This document shows, piece after piece, positions 43,732 to 52,085 of a DNA stretch of 64,000 nucleotides. Position numbers and translations under genes: made by a program. This DNA comes from Desulfitobacterium chlororespirans DSM 11544 (GTDB lineage Bacteria > Bacillota > Desulfitobacteriia > Desulfitobacteriales > Desulfitobacteriaceae). Positions within the stretch are counted from its first letter, which is position 1. Every line of letters begins with the position of its first letter. The stretch is taken from NCBI RefSeq assembly GCF_900143285.1, contig NZ_FRDN01000018.1, positions 28,898 to 92,897 of the forward strand. The letters run 5' to 3'. The notes beneath the pieces were generated by a model that saw only the letters and a program-made list of their open reading frames with translations, made no database searches and was not told the origin of the DNA.

Positions 43732-45471
43732 ATGGCAAAAATGCGAATGACACCTAGTGAAGCTATCTGTGAAACCTTATTGGCCGAAGGGGTGGACCAT
43801 GTAACAGGTATTGTGGGATCTGCGTTTATGGACCTTTTGGATCTCTTCCCCACCGCCGGGATTCAATTTATCCCTGTTCGCCACGAACAATCCGCCGGCC
43901 ATATGGAAGACGCTTATACCCGTGTTACCGGCCGGGCCGGGGTGCTGATCGGTCAAAATGGCCCGGGCATTACCAACATGGTCACCTCTGTGGCAGCAGC
44001 CAATATGGCCCACACACCGATGGTGGTGATCTGTCCTTCAGCCGGAACCCCTACCGTGGGCTGGGATGGCTTCCAGGAAGCAGATACTGTTCAAATTTTC
44101 AAAGCGATTACCAAAGAAACCATTCGCGTTCCTCATCCCTCCCGGGCTGCCGATTGCTTGCGGACAGCTTTCCGCATTGCCTATGCTGAACGGGGACCGG
44201 TCCTTTATGATATTCCCCGGGATTATTTCTATGGCGAGATCGATGAGCAGATTCTTGAACCCCATCAATACCGGGTTTCCCAACGGGGCTGCGGTGATTT
44301 AGACGCCATCGCCAAGGCTGCTGAGCTGCTGGCTTCCGCCAAACGTCCGGTGATCATCTCCGGGCGTGGAATTGTCGATACAAAAGCCAAGGATATTGTA
44401 GGGAAAATCGCTGAGATCCTTTCCGCTCCCGTAGCTTGTACCTATCTTCATAACGATGCCTTCCCATCTGATCATCCTCTGTGGTTAGGGCCTATCGGCT
44501 ATATGGGCTCCAAAGCAGCCATGAATACCGTGGCGGAGGCGGATGTGATGCTGGCCCTGGGAACCCGGCTTTCTGTCTTTGGCACCACCCCTCAATATGA
44601 CATCAATTACTTCCCGGACAGTGCGAAGATCATTCAGGTAGATATCAACCCCCGCCATATCGCCAGAACCCATCCGGTTGAAGTCGGACTGATTGCCGAT
44701 GCCAAAGAAGCAGCTAAAGCAATTCTTAAGGGCTTAGAGGCTAAAATCCCCAGCCCCCAAGTTAAGGAAGAATACCTGGCTGTCATCAAGAGCCGTCAAG
44801 AAGCCTGGGATAAAGAAATTGTTGACCTGGCGATGGTGGATGGGGAGCCCATCAATCCCCGCCGTGCGCTTTGGGAAATCCAAAAAGCGCTGCCTGAGCA
44901 TGCTATCGTATCTACGGATATTGGCAATGTTTCTTCGACAGCTAACAGCTACCTGAGATTCAAAGGTGAAGGGATGCATATTGCGGCTCTGACCTTCGGC
45001 AATACAGGATTTGCTTATCCGGCAGCTTTAGGAGCCCAAATGGCTGCTCCCGATGCCCCTGTGGTTGCCATCGTCGGGGATGGAGCTTGGGGAATGAGCC
45101 TCCATGAAGTGAGTACCGCTGTGGAACACAATCTGCCTGTAGTGGCCATTGTCTTCCGGAACATGGCTTGGTGCGCGGAGAAAAAGAATCAAATCGATTT
45201 CTACAATAATCGGTTTATCGGCGCCGATATTCTTAATCCGGAAAGCTTTGTGCCGGTAGCCATCGCTATGGGTGCCGAAGGTATTCGCGTTACCAGCCCG
45301 GAGGAAGTGGGACCGGCTCTGGAAAAAGCGTTGGCTTCCCGGAAACCCACCGTGCTGGAAATCGTTTGCGACGGAACCCAGCTGGCACCACCCTTTAGAA
45401 AAGACGCTTTGAAAATGCCCACCCGTTTACTGCCTAAGTATCAGCACCTGGACGTAAGAAACTGGCAGTGA
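43732..45471 (+). CDS. xsc: Sulfoacetaldehyde acetyltransferase-like TPP enzyme
   Basis: This protein of about 579 residues closely follows the Xsc pattern. [23 protein letters not shown] near residue 46 holds the TPP-activating glutamate, [15 protein letters not shown] near residue 70, GWDGFQE near residue 106, [18 protein letters not shown] near residue 450, [19 protein letters not shown] near residue 484 and the C-terminal [17 protein letters not shown] near residue 552 match Xsc-type ends. Xsc converts sulfoacetaldehyde and phosphate to acetyl phosphate and sulfite. A pta gene, often next to xsc, is not in this run. ATG at 43732 follows GGAGGAAAG. A terminator follows. Confidence 0.78.
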   Translation: MAKMRMTPSEAICETLLAEGVDHVTGIVGSAFMDLLDLFPTAGIQFIPVRHEQSAGHMEDAYTRVTGRAGVLIGQNGPGITNMVTSVAAANMAHTPMVVICPSAGTPTVGWDGFQEADTVQIFKAITKETIRVPHPSRAADCLRTAFRIAYAERGPVLYDIPRDYFYGEIDEQILEPHQYRVSQRGCGDLDAIAKAAELLASAKRPVIISGRGIVDTKAKDIVGKIAEILSAPVACTYLHNDAFPSDHPLWLGPIGYMGSKAAMNTVAEADVMLALGTRLSVFGTTPQYDINYFPDSAKIIQVDINPRHIARTHPVEVGLIADAKEAAKAILKGLEAKIPSPQVKEEYLAVIKSRQEAWDKEIVDLAMVDGEPINPRRALWEIQKALPEHAIVSTDIGNVSSTANSYLRFKGEGMHIAALTFGNTGFAYPAALGAQMAAPDAPVVAIVGDGAWGMSLHEVSTAVEHNLPVVAIVFRNMAWCAEKKNQIDFYNNRFIGADILNPESFVPVAIAMGAEGIRVTSPEEVGPALEKALASRKPTVLEIVCDGTQLAPPFRKDALKMPTRLLPKYQHLDVRNWQ

Positions 45472-45526
45472 GAAAACCCATCGATAGTCTATTGTGAGAA
45501 AACAAGAAAACCCGGATTGCCATATA

Positions 45527-45557
45527 AAGGGCTGTGCGCAGGCACAGCTCTTTTTTT
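45527..45557 (+). terminator. Terminator after the xsc-like gene
   Basis: AAGGGCTGTGC and GCACAGCTC pair (one G-U) around GCAG, followed by seven T. Confidence 0.88.
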
Positions 45558-45576
45558 GTTTTGTTTATAGGCATTT

Positions 45577-45651
45577 TGTAACATTTGTTTAAAAATCTGT
45601 AACAAATATTCTGTTTCCGGTAAATATTGGGTCATATTTGTCACGTATAAT
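45577..45651 (+). promoter_or_regulatory. pgsB promoter with TGTAACA elements
   Basis: TGTAACATTTGTT lies at 45577-45589, a second TGTAACA at 45598, GGTAAA at 45619-45624 and TATAAT at 45646-45651. The -35 region has no good consensus, as expected of an activator-dependent promoter. The two-component-system promoter at 49333-49407 has the same elements at the same distances. Confidence 0.6.
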
Positions 45652-45705
45652 GAACGACGAAAGAGGGTTCCATTTGTTAATTATTGGACGAAAGGACAGA
45701 TCGAT

Positions 45706-46923
45706 TTGCAGTTTGCGCTGGCGCTGATGTTTTTTGTTTTTTGCCTGGGTGTGTATGAGCAGATCAGACATAATCGAAACCTGAACAGTATCCCTCTTCG
45801 CGTCAATATCAACGGCACCAGGGGCAAATCAACGGCCACCAGGTTGATTACCGGGATCCTGAAGGAGGCGGGGGAGAAGGTTGTCGGGAAAACGACCGGA
45901 ACCAGTGCCAGAATTATTTACTGGGACCGGGAGGAAGAAGAACCGATCAAACGGGGCCCTCTGGGGCCCAACATCATCGAACAAAAAACAGTCGTCCGCA
46001 AAGCGGCCGGGCTGGGCGCTTCCGCCTTTGTCACGGAGTGCATGGCGGTCAATCCCGATTACCAGATCACATTCCAGGAGAAGCTGGTGAAAGCCAATGT
46101 CGGGGTGATTGTCAATGTGCGGGAAGACCATATGGATTTATGCGGCCCTACCCTGGACTTTATCGCCGAGTCGTTTACAGCCACCATTCCCAGGAACGGA
46201 ACCCTGGTTGTGGCGGACAGCCCTTATAACGATTATTTCCGGCGGGAGGCGGGCAAACGGAACAGCCGGGTCCTGATTACTGATGAAAAGGAAATTCCTG
46301 ATGGTTACCTGGAAAAGTTCAGCTATATCGTTTTCCCGGAAAATATCGCCTTGGCGCTGGCGGTGGCCAAAGCCCTGAACATCGACAAGGACACCGCCTT
46401 AAGGGGAATGCTGAATGCCAATCCGGACCCAGGGGCCCTGATGATCCATCCCCTGGATGAGCAGGAGGGGAGTTATTTTGTCAACGGCTTTGCGGCCAAT
46501 GATCCCAATTCGACCCGCTTGATCTGGGACCATATCACAGCGATGGGCTATGCCACGGCAAACCCCATGATCATTGTCAACTGCCGGCCCGACCGGGTGG
46601 ACCGGACCCTGCAGTTTGCCGGGGAGGTCCTGCCGCAGATGGATATTGAGATTCTCGTGGCTATGGGGGAGACAGTGGGCCCCATCAGCGAAGGGGTCCA
46701 CAGCGGGAAAATAGAGCCGCGCAAATATATCAATGCCGAGGGGCTGTCTCCCCATGAGGTGTATCACATGATCAAGGATGATTTTGCAGGCAGGATGGTT
46801 TTCGGTGTCGGCAACATCCACGGGGGCGGGGAAGAACTGGTCGAGCTGATCATACACCCCACAGGCAATGGTTTCATCCAACAGGAGGAGAGGAGGCAGA
46901 TCGTTGCTGCTGACCAATATTGA
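45706..46923 (+). CDS. pgsB: Poly-gamma-glutamate synthase ligase subunit
   Basis: This 405-residue protein is a Mur-ligase-like amide ligase matching PgsB/CapB. An N-terminal membrane segment (residues 3-18) precedes the ATP-binding loop NINGTRGKSTATRL at residues 34-47. EEEPIKRGPLGPNIIEQ near residue 78, VTECMAVNPDYQ near residue 105 and NVREDHMDLCGPT near residue 130 are also characteristic. It joins glutamate units through the gamma-carboxyl at the inner membrane face. The start is TTG at 45706 with GAAAGGAC upstream. pgsC overlaps its end by 20 bases. A promoter with TGTAACA elements lies at 45577-45651. Confidence 0.93.
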   Translation: MQFALALMFFVFCLGVYEQIRHNRNLNSIPLRVNINGTRGKSTATRLITGILKEAGEKVVGKTTGTSARIIYWDREEEEPIKRGPLGPNIIEQKTVVRKAAGLGASAFVTECMAVNPDYQITFQEKLVKANVGVIVNVREDHMDLCGPTLDFIAESFTATIPRNGTLVVADSPYNDYFRREAGKRNSRVLITDEKEIPDGYLEKFSYIVFPENIALALAVAKALNIDKDTALRGMLNANPDPGALMIHPLDEQEGSYFVNGFAANDPNSTRLIWDHITAMGYATANPMIIVNCRPDRVDRTLQFAGEVLPQMDIEILVAMGETVGPISEGVHSGKIEPRKYINAEGLSPHEVYHMIKDDFAGRMVFGVGNIHGGGEELVELIIHPTGNGFIQQEERRQIVAADQY

Positions 46924-47359
46924 CGCGATGATCATCATGGGTGTGATCTTGAGTCTGCTGTTTACGGAAATCACGGGCGTATTGCCTGCCGGTCTGGTGG
47001 TGCCCGGCTATCTGGCCATGCTTGCCAGACAGCCTCAGGCCATTTTCCTGACGTTTCTGATCAGCATTCTGACTTATGCCATCGTTTATTTCGGTGTAAG
47101 CAAAGTCACCATTTTATACGGCAAGCGAAAATTTGTGGCCATGATCACGGTGGCCATCGTCTTGCAGTTTATCATCCATGCCCTGGTGCCTGTTTTTGAT
47201 TATAGTATGATCTCCGGACTGGCGGCAGTCGGCATTATCGTACCCGGTCTGTTGGCCAATACCATTCAGCGTCAGGGCCTGGCCACAACATTTTTAAGCA
47301 CGGGCCTGCTGAGTGTGCTGACTTACGGGTGCGCAGTGCTGTTGAATGTCCAAATTTGA
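46904..47359 (+). CDS. pgsC: Poly-gamma-glutamate synthase membrane subunit
   Basis: This protein of about 151 residues matches PgsC/CapC. It starts at TTG 46904, 6 bases after GGAGAGGAGG, within the end of pgsB. It has about four membrane helices; ITGVLPAGLVVPGYLAMLARQ near residue 25 and a second, similar SGLAAVGIIVPGLLANTIQRQG near residue 107 form the internal repeat typical of this family. PgsC pairs with PgsB to make and export the polymer. A small pgsE-like gene follows after 15 bases. Confidence 0.9.
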   Translation: MLLTNIDAMIIMGVILSLLFTEITGVLPAGLVVPGYLAMLARQPQAIFLTFLISILTYAIVYFGVSKVTILYGKRKFVAMITVAIVLQFIIHALVPVFDYSMISGLAAVGIIVPGLLANTIQRQGLATTFLSTGLLSVLTYGCAVLLNVQI

Positions 47360-47374
47360 GAAAGGAGGAGAACA

Positions 47375-47509
47375 ATGAATAAGGCGTTGACCATCAAAGA
47401 AAAATGCCTGTATCTGATGAAGATCAGCAAGCGCAGGACCGGCACCCAGGCCCTTGTGGTTATGGGAGTCATGCTGGCGGTTATAGGGGTCAATTATTTG
47501 TTCCTCTAG
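47375..47509 (+). CDS. Small membrane protein, PgsE/CapE-like
   Basis: This 44-residue protein reads MNKALTIKEKCLYLMKISKR then a hydrophobic helix ending INYLFL-like (VNYLFL). It starts at ATG 47375 behind AAAGGAGGAG, between pgsC and the hydrolase relative. PgsE (YwtC) of Bacillus subtilis is a similar-sized basic-plus-one-helix protein required in the polymer complex. The assignment is from size, topology and position, since such short proteins diverge quickly. Confidence 0.6.
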   Translation: MNKALTIKEKCLYLMKISKRRTGTQALVVMGVMLAVIGVNYLFL

Positions 47510-47526
47510 TTGAAAGGAGAAAAAGT

Positions 47527-48363
47527 ATGAAAAAAGGACTGAACAAAATTTTAGCGGTTGCTTTAGTGTTTACATTTGGGATTGGCGCCAGCGCCTATGC
47601 CCTGACACCGGGGTATCACAGTTTTGCCGAACTGTCTGCGGCGGAAGCGGCTGCGGACTACACCATCAAATCCAATGATATCGGCAGCGACACCACCGTT
47701 TTGGCCCTGCACGGGGGCGGGATTGAAAGAGGGACTTCGGAGCTGGTCGAAGCCCTGAACGGCTACGGCAAGTATAATACCTATTCCTTTGAGGGTCTGA
47801 AAGCGGCGGATAACGGCAGCCTTTTCCTGAGGGCCGTTGAGTTTGATGAACCCACAGCGGTCAGCCTGGTTCAGGATTCGGATTACACGGTTTCCGTGGT
47901 CGGAGCGGCAGGGGATGATGAAATCACCTATATCGGCGGCCAGAATAAGCTGCTGGCGGAATTGATCAAATTGCATCTGACTACTAAAGGCTACCAGGTG
48001 CAGACCCTAAGCGTCCCCGAACGGATCGCCGGAATCCTGGACAGCAATATCGTTAATCAGAATCAACTGTTTAAGGACAATTACCAGCTGGGCGGAGTTC
48101 AGATCGCCGTTTCCAAAGGGTTACGGGATAAGCTGGCAGCGGATCCCGCTACCTTAACCGGCTATGCGGGCGCCATTGATGGCGCGTTAAGCGGCAGCTG
48201 GCCGGTGATCGTTTCCCAGCTGGAGAAAATCACCAACGCCAATTATAATGGATTTCTCCACAAGTTTGATCCGGCCAAGCCCAACTTTGAGAAAAAGGTC
48301 AACCAGATCTTGAAGAAGGGAGCCAAAACCCCCAAAGAATTAATTGAAAATATCCAGGAATAA
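47527..48363 (+). CDS. Poly-gamma-glutamate hydrolase-like secreted protein, altered metal site
   Basis: This 278-residue protein has a signal peptide (residues 1-25, ending ASAYA) and the fold marks of the PghP-type poly-gamma-glutamate hydrolase family: LHGGGIERGTSEL at residues 61-73, ITYIGG near residue 139 and GVQIAVSKGLR near residue 197. The second apparent zinc-ligand segment reads VSVVGAAG where the relative at 48516 has LSIHGCSG, so the histidine is lost. The usual NIVNRNxxGGGVQ segment is interrupted by an insertion. About 45 extra C-terminal residues follow. It sits where pgsA/capA normally lies. Catalytic activity is doubtful; polymer binding is possible. RBS GAAAGGAG. Confidence 0.82.
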   Translation: MKKGLNKILAVALVFTFGIGASAYALTPGYHSFAELSAAEAAADYTIKSNDIGSDTTVLALHGGGIERGTSELVEALNGYGKYNTYSFEGLKAADNGSLFLRAVEFDEPTAVSLVQDSDYTVSVVGAAGDDEITYIGGQNKLLAELIKLHLTTKGYQVQTLSVPERIAGILDSNIVNQNQLFKDNYQLGGVQIAVSKGLRDKLAADPATLTGYAGAIDGALSGSWPVIVSQLEKITNANYNGFLHKFDPAKPNFEKKVNQILKKGAKTPKELIENIQE

Positions 48364-48400
48364 CAAGAAAATACCCCAGAGTAACAACAGGGATAAACAA

Positions 48401-48436
48401 AAAGCTGCAAACCGCCTAAAAAGGGTTTGCAGCTTT
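48401..48436 (+). terminator. Terminator of the pgs operon
   Basis: AAAGCTGCAAACC and GGTTTGCAGCTTT form a 13-bp stem. The T-run is short (TTTCGTATTT). It may also serve the converging hydrolase gene. Confidence 0.75.
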
Positions 48437-48515
48437 CGTATTTAAGAGTGTACCGTTTTGATTGAGTGTACTGTTTTGATTGCCAATCCCGGCAGATTAC
48501 TGACCTGGGCAGCCT

Positions 48516-49229
48516 CTATGTTCTGTTGCCCAGGGCCTCGCTGAGCGCCGCAACATACCTGGTCAGTTGGTCGCTGTCTGCATCCAGAAACTGTGCCCGC
48601 AAGCCCTTTGAGATTTCCAGCTGAACGCCGCCCCCGTTTTGGTTGCGATTGACGATATTGTCCGGGGACAGGCCGGCCAGGTGCTTCGGCGCATCCAGCA
48701 CGGTAAAGCCGTACTCCGTCAGGGCGTCTTTGACTTTGCCGGCCAATGGGGTGTCCAGGCCCCCGATATAGGTAAACTCACCCGCACCGGAACAGCCGTG
48801 GATGGATAAGGTTGTTTCCGATTGGGCTACTATGGCCAGGGCGGCCGGTTCTTCGAACTGAGCGGAAGGAATATGCAGGGAAGCGTTGTCTTTGTTTTTC
48901 ACGCCCAGATAAGTGTAATAGTTGTAATGATTGCGGGCGGACAAGGTGTAAGCCAATTCGCTGGTCCCTTGCTCGATTTTCCCCCCATGAATGGCGATGA
49001 CGGCAATCTTGGAATCCGTCACGCCCGTTCTGATTTCGTAATCGCCGAAGTTTTTCACGTTTATATTCACTCCATCTTCGAGGGTGGTCCCTTGCTGGGG
49101 AGGCAACTCCCGGGCCTCAAGGTATGTAGCACCGGAAGCTGTCGCGGTCGGTTCCGCAAACAGCAAAATCAGCAGGCAGGAGCAAGTCAGAATTCGTTTC
49201 GGTCTGGAAAAAATGCCTGTGTTTATCAT
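48516..49229 (-). CDS. Poly-gamma-glutamate hydrolase family protein
   Basis: This minus-strand protein of about 237 residues has a signal peptide (hydrophobic residues 14-25 after a basic start) and the complete PghP-like pattern: IHGGKIEQGTSELA, LSIHGCSGAGEFTYIGG and NIVNRNQNGGGVQLEISKGLR. The two histidines and the glutamate of these motifs are probable zinc ligands. It should cut the gamma-glutamyl polymer outside the cell. ATG at 49229 is chosen because GCGGGTG lies 6 bases upstream; ATG at 49235 is also possible. It diverges from the two-component system and converges on the pgs operon. Confidence 0.8.
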   Translation of the reverse strand: MINTGIFSRPKRILTCSCLLILLFAEPTATASGATYLEARELPPQQGTTLEDGVNINVKNFGDYEIRTGVTDSKIAVIAIHGGKIEQGTSELAYTLSARNHYNYYTYLGVKNKDNASLHIPSAQFEEPAALAIVAQSETTLSIHGCSGAGEFTYIGGLDTPLAGKVKDALTEYGFTVLDAPKHLAGLSPDNIVNRNQNGGGVQLEISKGLRAQFLDADSDQLTRYVAALSEALGNRT

Positions 49230-49332
49230 CTTCATCACCCGCTTTGCCAAAATCCATATCTGTATTCCATGTTTGTATTATAAAGGATGTTTTCCGCACT
49301 TGGCAACTTCCCGGGGCGGCGGTCTTTCGTCC

Positions 49333-49407
49333 TGTAACATTTGTTAACAGATTGGCAAAATACTTTCACATTGGGGTAAAGGATAGGTAAAATTTCTGCC
49401 CTATAAT
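49333..49407 (+). promoter_or_regulatory. Two-component-system promoter sharing the pgsB elements
   Basis: TGTAACATTTGTT at 49333-49345, GGTAAA at 49375-49380 and TATAAT at 49402-49407. All three are at the same relative positions as in the pgsB promoter (first element to TATAAT is 69 bases in both). The element also lies within the divergent region of the hydrolase gene. Confidence 0.65.
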
Positions 49408-49480
49408 GACTGGGAAGGGAAAAATGTGTGATTCTTGTAACAATGATTAATATACGTGGTAAGGGGACGAAAAGAAAAGA

Positions 49481-49504
49481 GCTGAGAAGTATCTGCTTCT
49501 CAGC
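49481..49504 (+). promoter_or_regulatory. Hairpin in the leader of the two-component-system transcript
   Basis: GCTGAGAAG and CTTCTCAGC form a perfect 9-bp stem with loop TATCTG, followed by ATTTTCC. The T content is too low for a strong terminator. It lies about 100 bases before the response-regulator start, in a 355-base gap (49251-49605) with no other gene. Confidence 0.4.
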
Positions 49505-49605
49505 ATTTTCCGCTTCCGTCCGGAAGAAAAATGGCAATTTGTGGACCGCCATAAATCGATGAACTATGAGTAAAAGTAGGATAAAAACCGCTGAGGAGGG
49601 AAACG

Positions 49606-50319
49606 ATGCTGTTTTTGGGGAAAGTTCTTATTGTCGACGACGACCAGAATGTCTTGGAACTGGTCAAGTTATATGGTGAGAGAGAGGGTTTCGAAGTGGT
49701 CGCTGTCGACGACGGGGACCTGGTGCTGGCCGCCTTCGACCGGGAGAATCCTGATGTCGTCATCCTGGATATCATGCTTCCCGGTCAGGACGGGCTTTCT
49801 TTGTGCCGAAACTTAAGGGCGGTGCGCATGATTCCGATCATTATGCTGACGGCCAAAGGGGAGGAAGCGGACCGTGTTCTCGGCCTGGAAATGGGTGCTG
49901 ACGACTATGTTGCCAAACCTTTCAGCCCACGGGAATTGGTCGCCAGGATCAAAGCGGTGCTGCGGCGCAGCCAGGCGGCGGACCCGGCCACGAATTGGCA
50001 GTTGAAATATCCGGGGCTGGAAATCCGGGCCGATATCAGGAAAGTGCTGGTGGATGCCGCGGAAAGCGAAGTGACCCCCAGAGAATTCGATCTGCTTTAT
50101 CACCTGGCCCAGAATCCCCAGCGGGTCTTTACCAGGGAGGAACTGCTGGGGGCTGTCTGGGGATATGACTACTTCGGCGATCAGCGTACGGTGGATGTTC
50201 ATATTCGCAGGTTGCGGACAAAGCTGGCGTCTTTGCCTCACGAATACCTGCAGACTGTTTGGGGTGTAGGGTACAAGTTCACACCTCCGGTCAAGGGGGG
50301 AGAGACCGGTTTTGCGTAA
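49606..50319 (+). CDS. OmpR-family response regulator
   Basis: This 237-residue protein has a receiver domain with the acidic pocket VDDDQN (residues 10-15), the phospho-accepting Asp55 in VVILDIMLPG, and MLTAKG and the KPFSP lysine at residues near 82 and 104. The winged-helix DNA-binding domain runs from about residue 135, with TPREFDLLYHLAQNPQRVFTRE and RTVDVHIRRLRTKL. It is transcribed with the histidine kinase, which overlaps by 8 bases. The shared promoter element suggests it acts on its own promoter and on pgsB. RBS GAGGAGGGAAA precedes ATG. Confidence 0.93.
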   Translation: MLFLGKVLIVDDDQNVLELVKLYGEREGFEVVAVDDGDLVLAAFDRENPDVVILDIMLPGQDGLSLCRNLRAVRMIPIIMLTAKGEEADRVLGLEMGADDYVAKPFSPRELVARIKAVLRRSQAADPATNWQLKYPGLEIRADIRKVLVDAAESEVTPREFDLLYHLAQNPQRVFTREELLGAVWGYDYFGDQRTVDVHIRRLRTKLASLPHEYLQTVWGVGYKFTPPVKGGETGFA

Positions 50320-51934
50320 TGATTTGCGATGGATCAAGCGGAAACTTCAGCAGGCAGCCGGCGCCGTCCGGGGGTTCTGGCTCGGGGTCAAGCGCCTGTT
50401 GGGGGAACAGTTTAATAAAAATATTTATACCCGTATTCTTTTCACCAATGTTACGGTCTTTGTCGTCGGTTTGATCGCTCTCATCCTGTTTTCCGGCTTT
50501 ATGGTCAAACAGGTGACTTACGACCAGGTCGAACAGGAGCTATTGCGCAAGGCCAAGCGGGTCAATTTCGCCCTGCTCCAGCAAACGAACTATATCTGGG
50601 GCAAAGCGCCGGAAGGAGAGGTCAATGATCAGGCCCAGGAGAAACAGAGTTTCCTGAAATACCTGGCCGATCTCTTTGACGCCAGGATCACCATCTTTGA
50701 CCGGGAGGGAACGATTCTGGACACTTCGGCGGAGCAGGAAGTGGTGCCCGGCAGCAAGGTAGAGTTCCGGCATGTGGAGAGTTTCACCAAGGGCGGGACG
50801 GCGATCACCCGCACAACGGACCCCGAAACGGGACAGCTCGCCTTTCTGGTTGTCGTTCCGATGGGCAACAACAACCAGGCCACGGAAAACGGTATTTTAC
50901 TGGAAACCAAGCCTTCCAACGTGAACCTGGCCTTGAACAAACTCCATGTTTATCTGGTGATCGGGGGAATGACCGTCCTGGTGATCGTTCTGATCGTTTC
51001 CGTGAACCTGGCCATGTATATTTCCCGGCCGATTTCCCGGTTGGCGGCCACGGTGGGGGAGATCAGCAGCGGGGGGTATGTTCTGAGCACGGACGACCAG
51101 CCTCTGGATGAGATCAATGTCCTGGCCGGGCAGCTCAATAAACTGACGGAAAGACTGCAGAAGATCCAGAGCGAAAGTCTGCGCATGGATGAAGAAAGAG
51201 CCCGCCTGTTTGCCGAGATTTCCCATGAGCTGCGCACGCCGCTCACGGCTGTTCAGGGCTTTGTGGAGGCCATCCGGGACGGTGTGGTGCAGGACGAGGC
51301 TCTGCGGGAGCGGTATTTGGACACGATTTACACGCAAACGGTACATATCGGCAGGCTGGTCGACGACATCCTGGTCTTAAGCCGCCTGGAAAGCGGCAAT
51401 ATCACGGTGGAGAAGCTGCCGGTGGACCTGGTCGCCCTGGCCCAGGGGGTTGTCGTTTCCATGGAGGCTGTGGCTGCCGGCAAGCAGAACACGATTTACC
51501 TGGAGAAAAAAGTGGAAAAAACCGTGGTCATCGGCGATGTGGACCGGCTGGAACAAATTATCAGGAATTTATTGAAGAACGCCATCGCCGCCACCGAGAA
51601 CGGTACGATCCGGGTTGGGGTGGAGGAACGCTACGGCAGGGAGGTAGTCCTGACTATTGAAGACAACGGCACCGGCATAGCGCCCGACGACCTGCCGCAC
51701 ATTTGGGAGAGGTTTTACCGGGTGAAGAACCGGCAGGACAGCCGCCAGCAGGAAAAAGGGAGCGGTCTGGGCCTGGTGATTGTCAAAAAAATGGTTCAGC
51801 TGCAAGGCGGCCGGATCGAGGTCACCAGCCAGTTGGGCAAGGGAACGGTTTTCAGCATTATCTTTCCCTCTTTTCAGGCTTCAGCCCTTACCGATCATAG
51901 TTACGCCCGGAAACAGGGAACGATTGACAAATAG
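50312..51934 (+). CDS. Sensor histidine kinase with HAMP domain
   Basis: This 540-residue kinase has a membrane segment near residues 43-65, an extracellular sensor of about 145 residues, a second membrane segment near 210-234, and a HAMP domain (SRPISRLAATVGEI...) to about 285. The phospho-accepting FAEISHELRTPLTAVQGF puts His near residue 304. NLLKNAIAATENG, EDNGTGIAPDDLPHIWERFYR and GSGLGLVIVKKMVQ are the ATPase motifs. The start TTG overlaps the response-regulator stop, so the pair is translationally coupled. The signal sensed is unknown; given the neighbours it may be related to the cell envelope. Confidence 0.93.
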   Translation: MRNDLRWIKRKLQQAAGAVRGFWLGVKRLLGEQFNKNIYTRILFTNVTVFVVGLIALILFSGFMVKQVTYDQVEQELLRKAKRVNFALLQQTNYIWGKAPEGEVNDQAQEKQSFLKYLADLFDARITIFDREGTILDTSAEQEVVPGSKVEFRHVESFTKGGTAITRTTDPETGQLAFLVVVPMGNNNQATENGILLETKPSNVNLALNKLHVYLVIGGMTVLVIVLIVSVNLAMYISRPISRLAATVGEISSGGYVLSTDDQPLDEINVLAGQLNKLTERLQKIQSESLRMDEERARLFAEISHELRTPLTAVQGFVEAIRDGVVQDEALRERYLDTIYTQTVHIGRLVDDILVLSRLESGNITVEKLPVDLVALAQGVVVSMEAVAAGKQNTIYLEKKVEKTVVIGDVDRLEQIIRNLLKNAIAATENGTIRVGVEERYGREVVLTIEDNGTGIAPDDLPHIWERFYRVKNRQDSRQQEKGSGLGLVIVKKMVQLQGGRIEVTSQLGKGTVFSIIFPSFQASALTDHSYARKQGTIDK

Positions 51935-52085
51935 TTATAATATTAGAGGCTGTTAGTTTAACCCGGAAAAGGCTTATGCTGCTGTCTGATATTTTTAGGA
52001 AGGGCTTTAAAGTATGGTATAATTTCTTAAGTATAGTTTGCTGCTGCTTTCTAAGAATATTATGAAGAACTAAGTGGAGGTAAGT

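Noticed and set aside
48822..49283. 153-codon plus-strand frame opposite the PGA hydrolase
   Set aside because: The minus-strand protein has a signal peptide and family motifs. The plus frame has none and crosses the start of the divergent gene.
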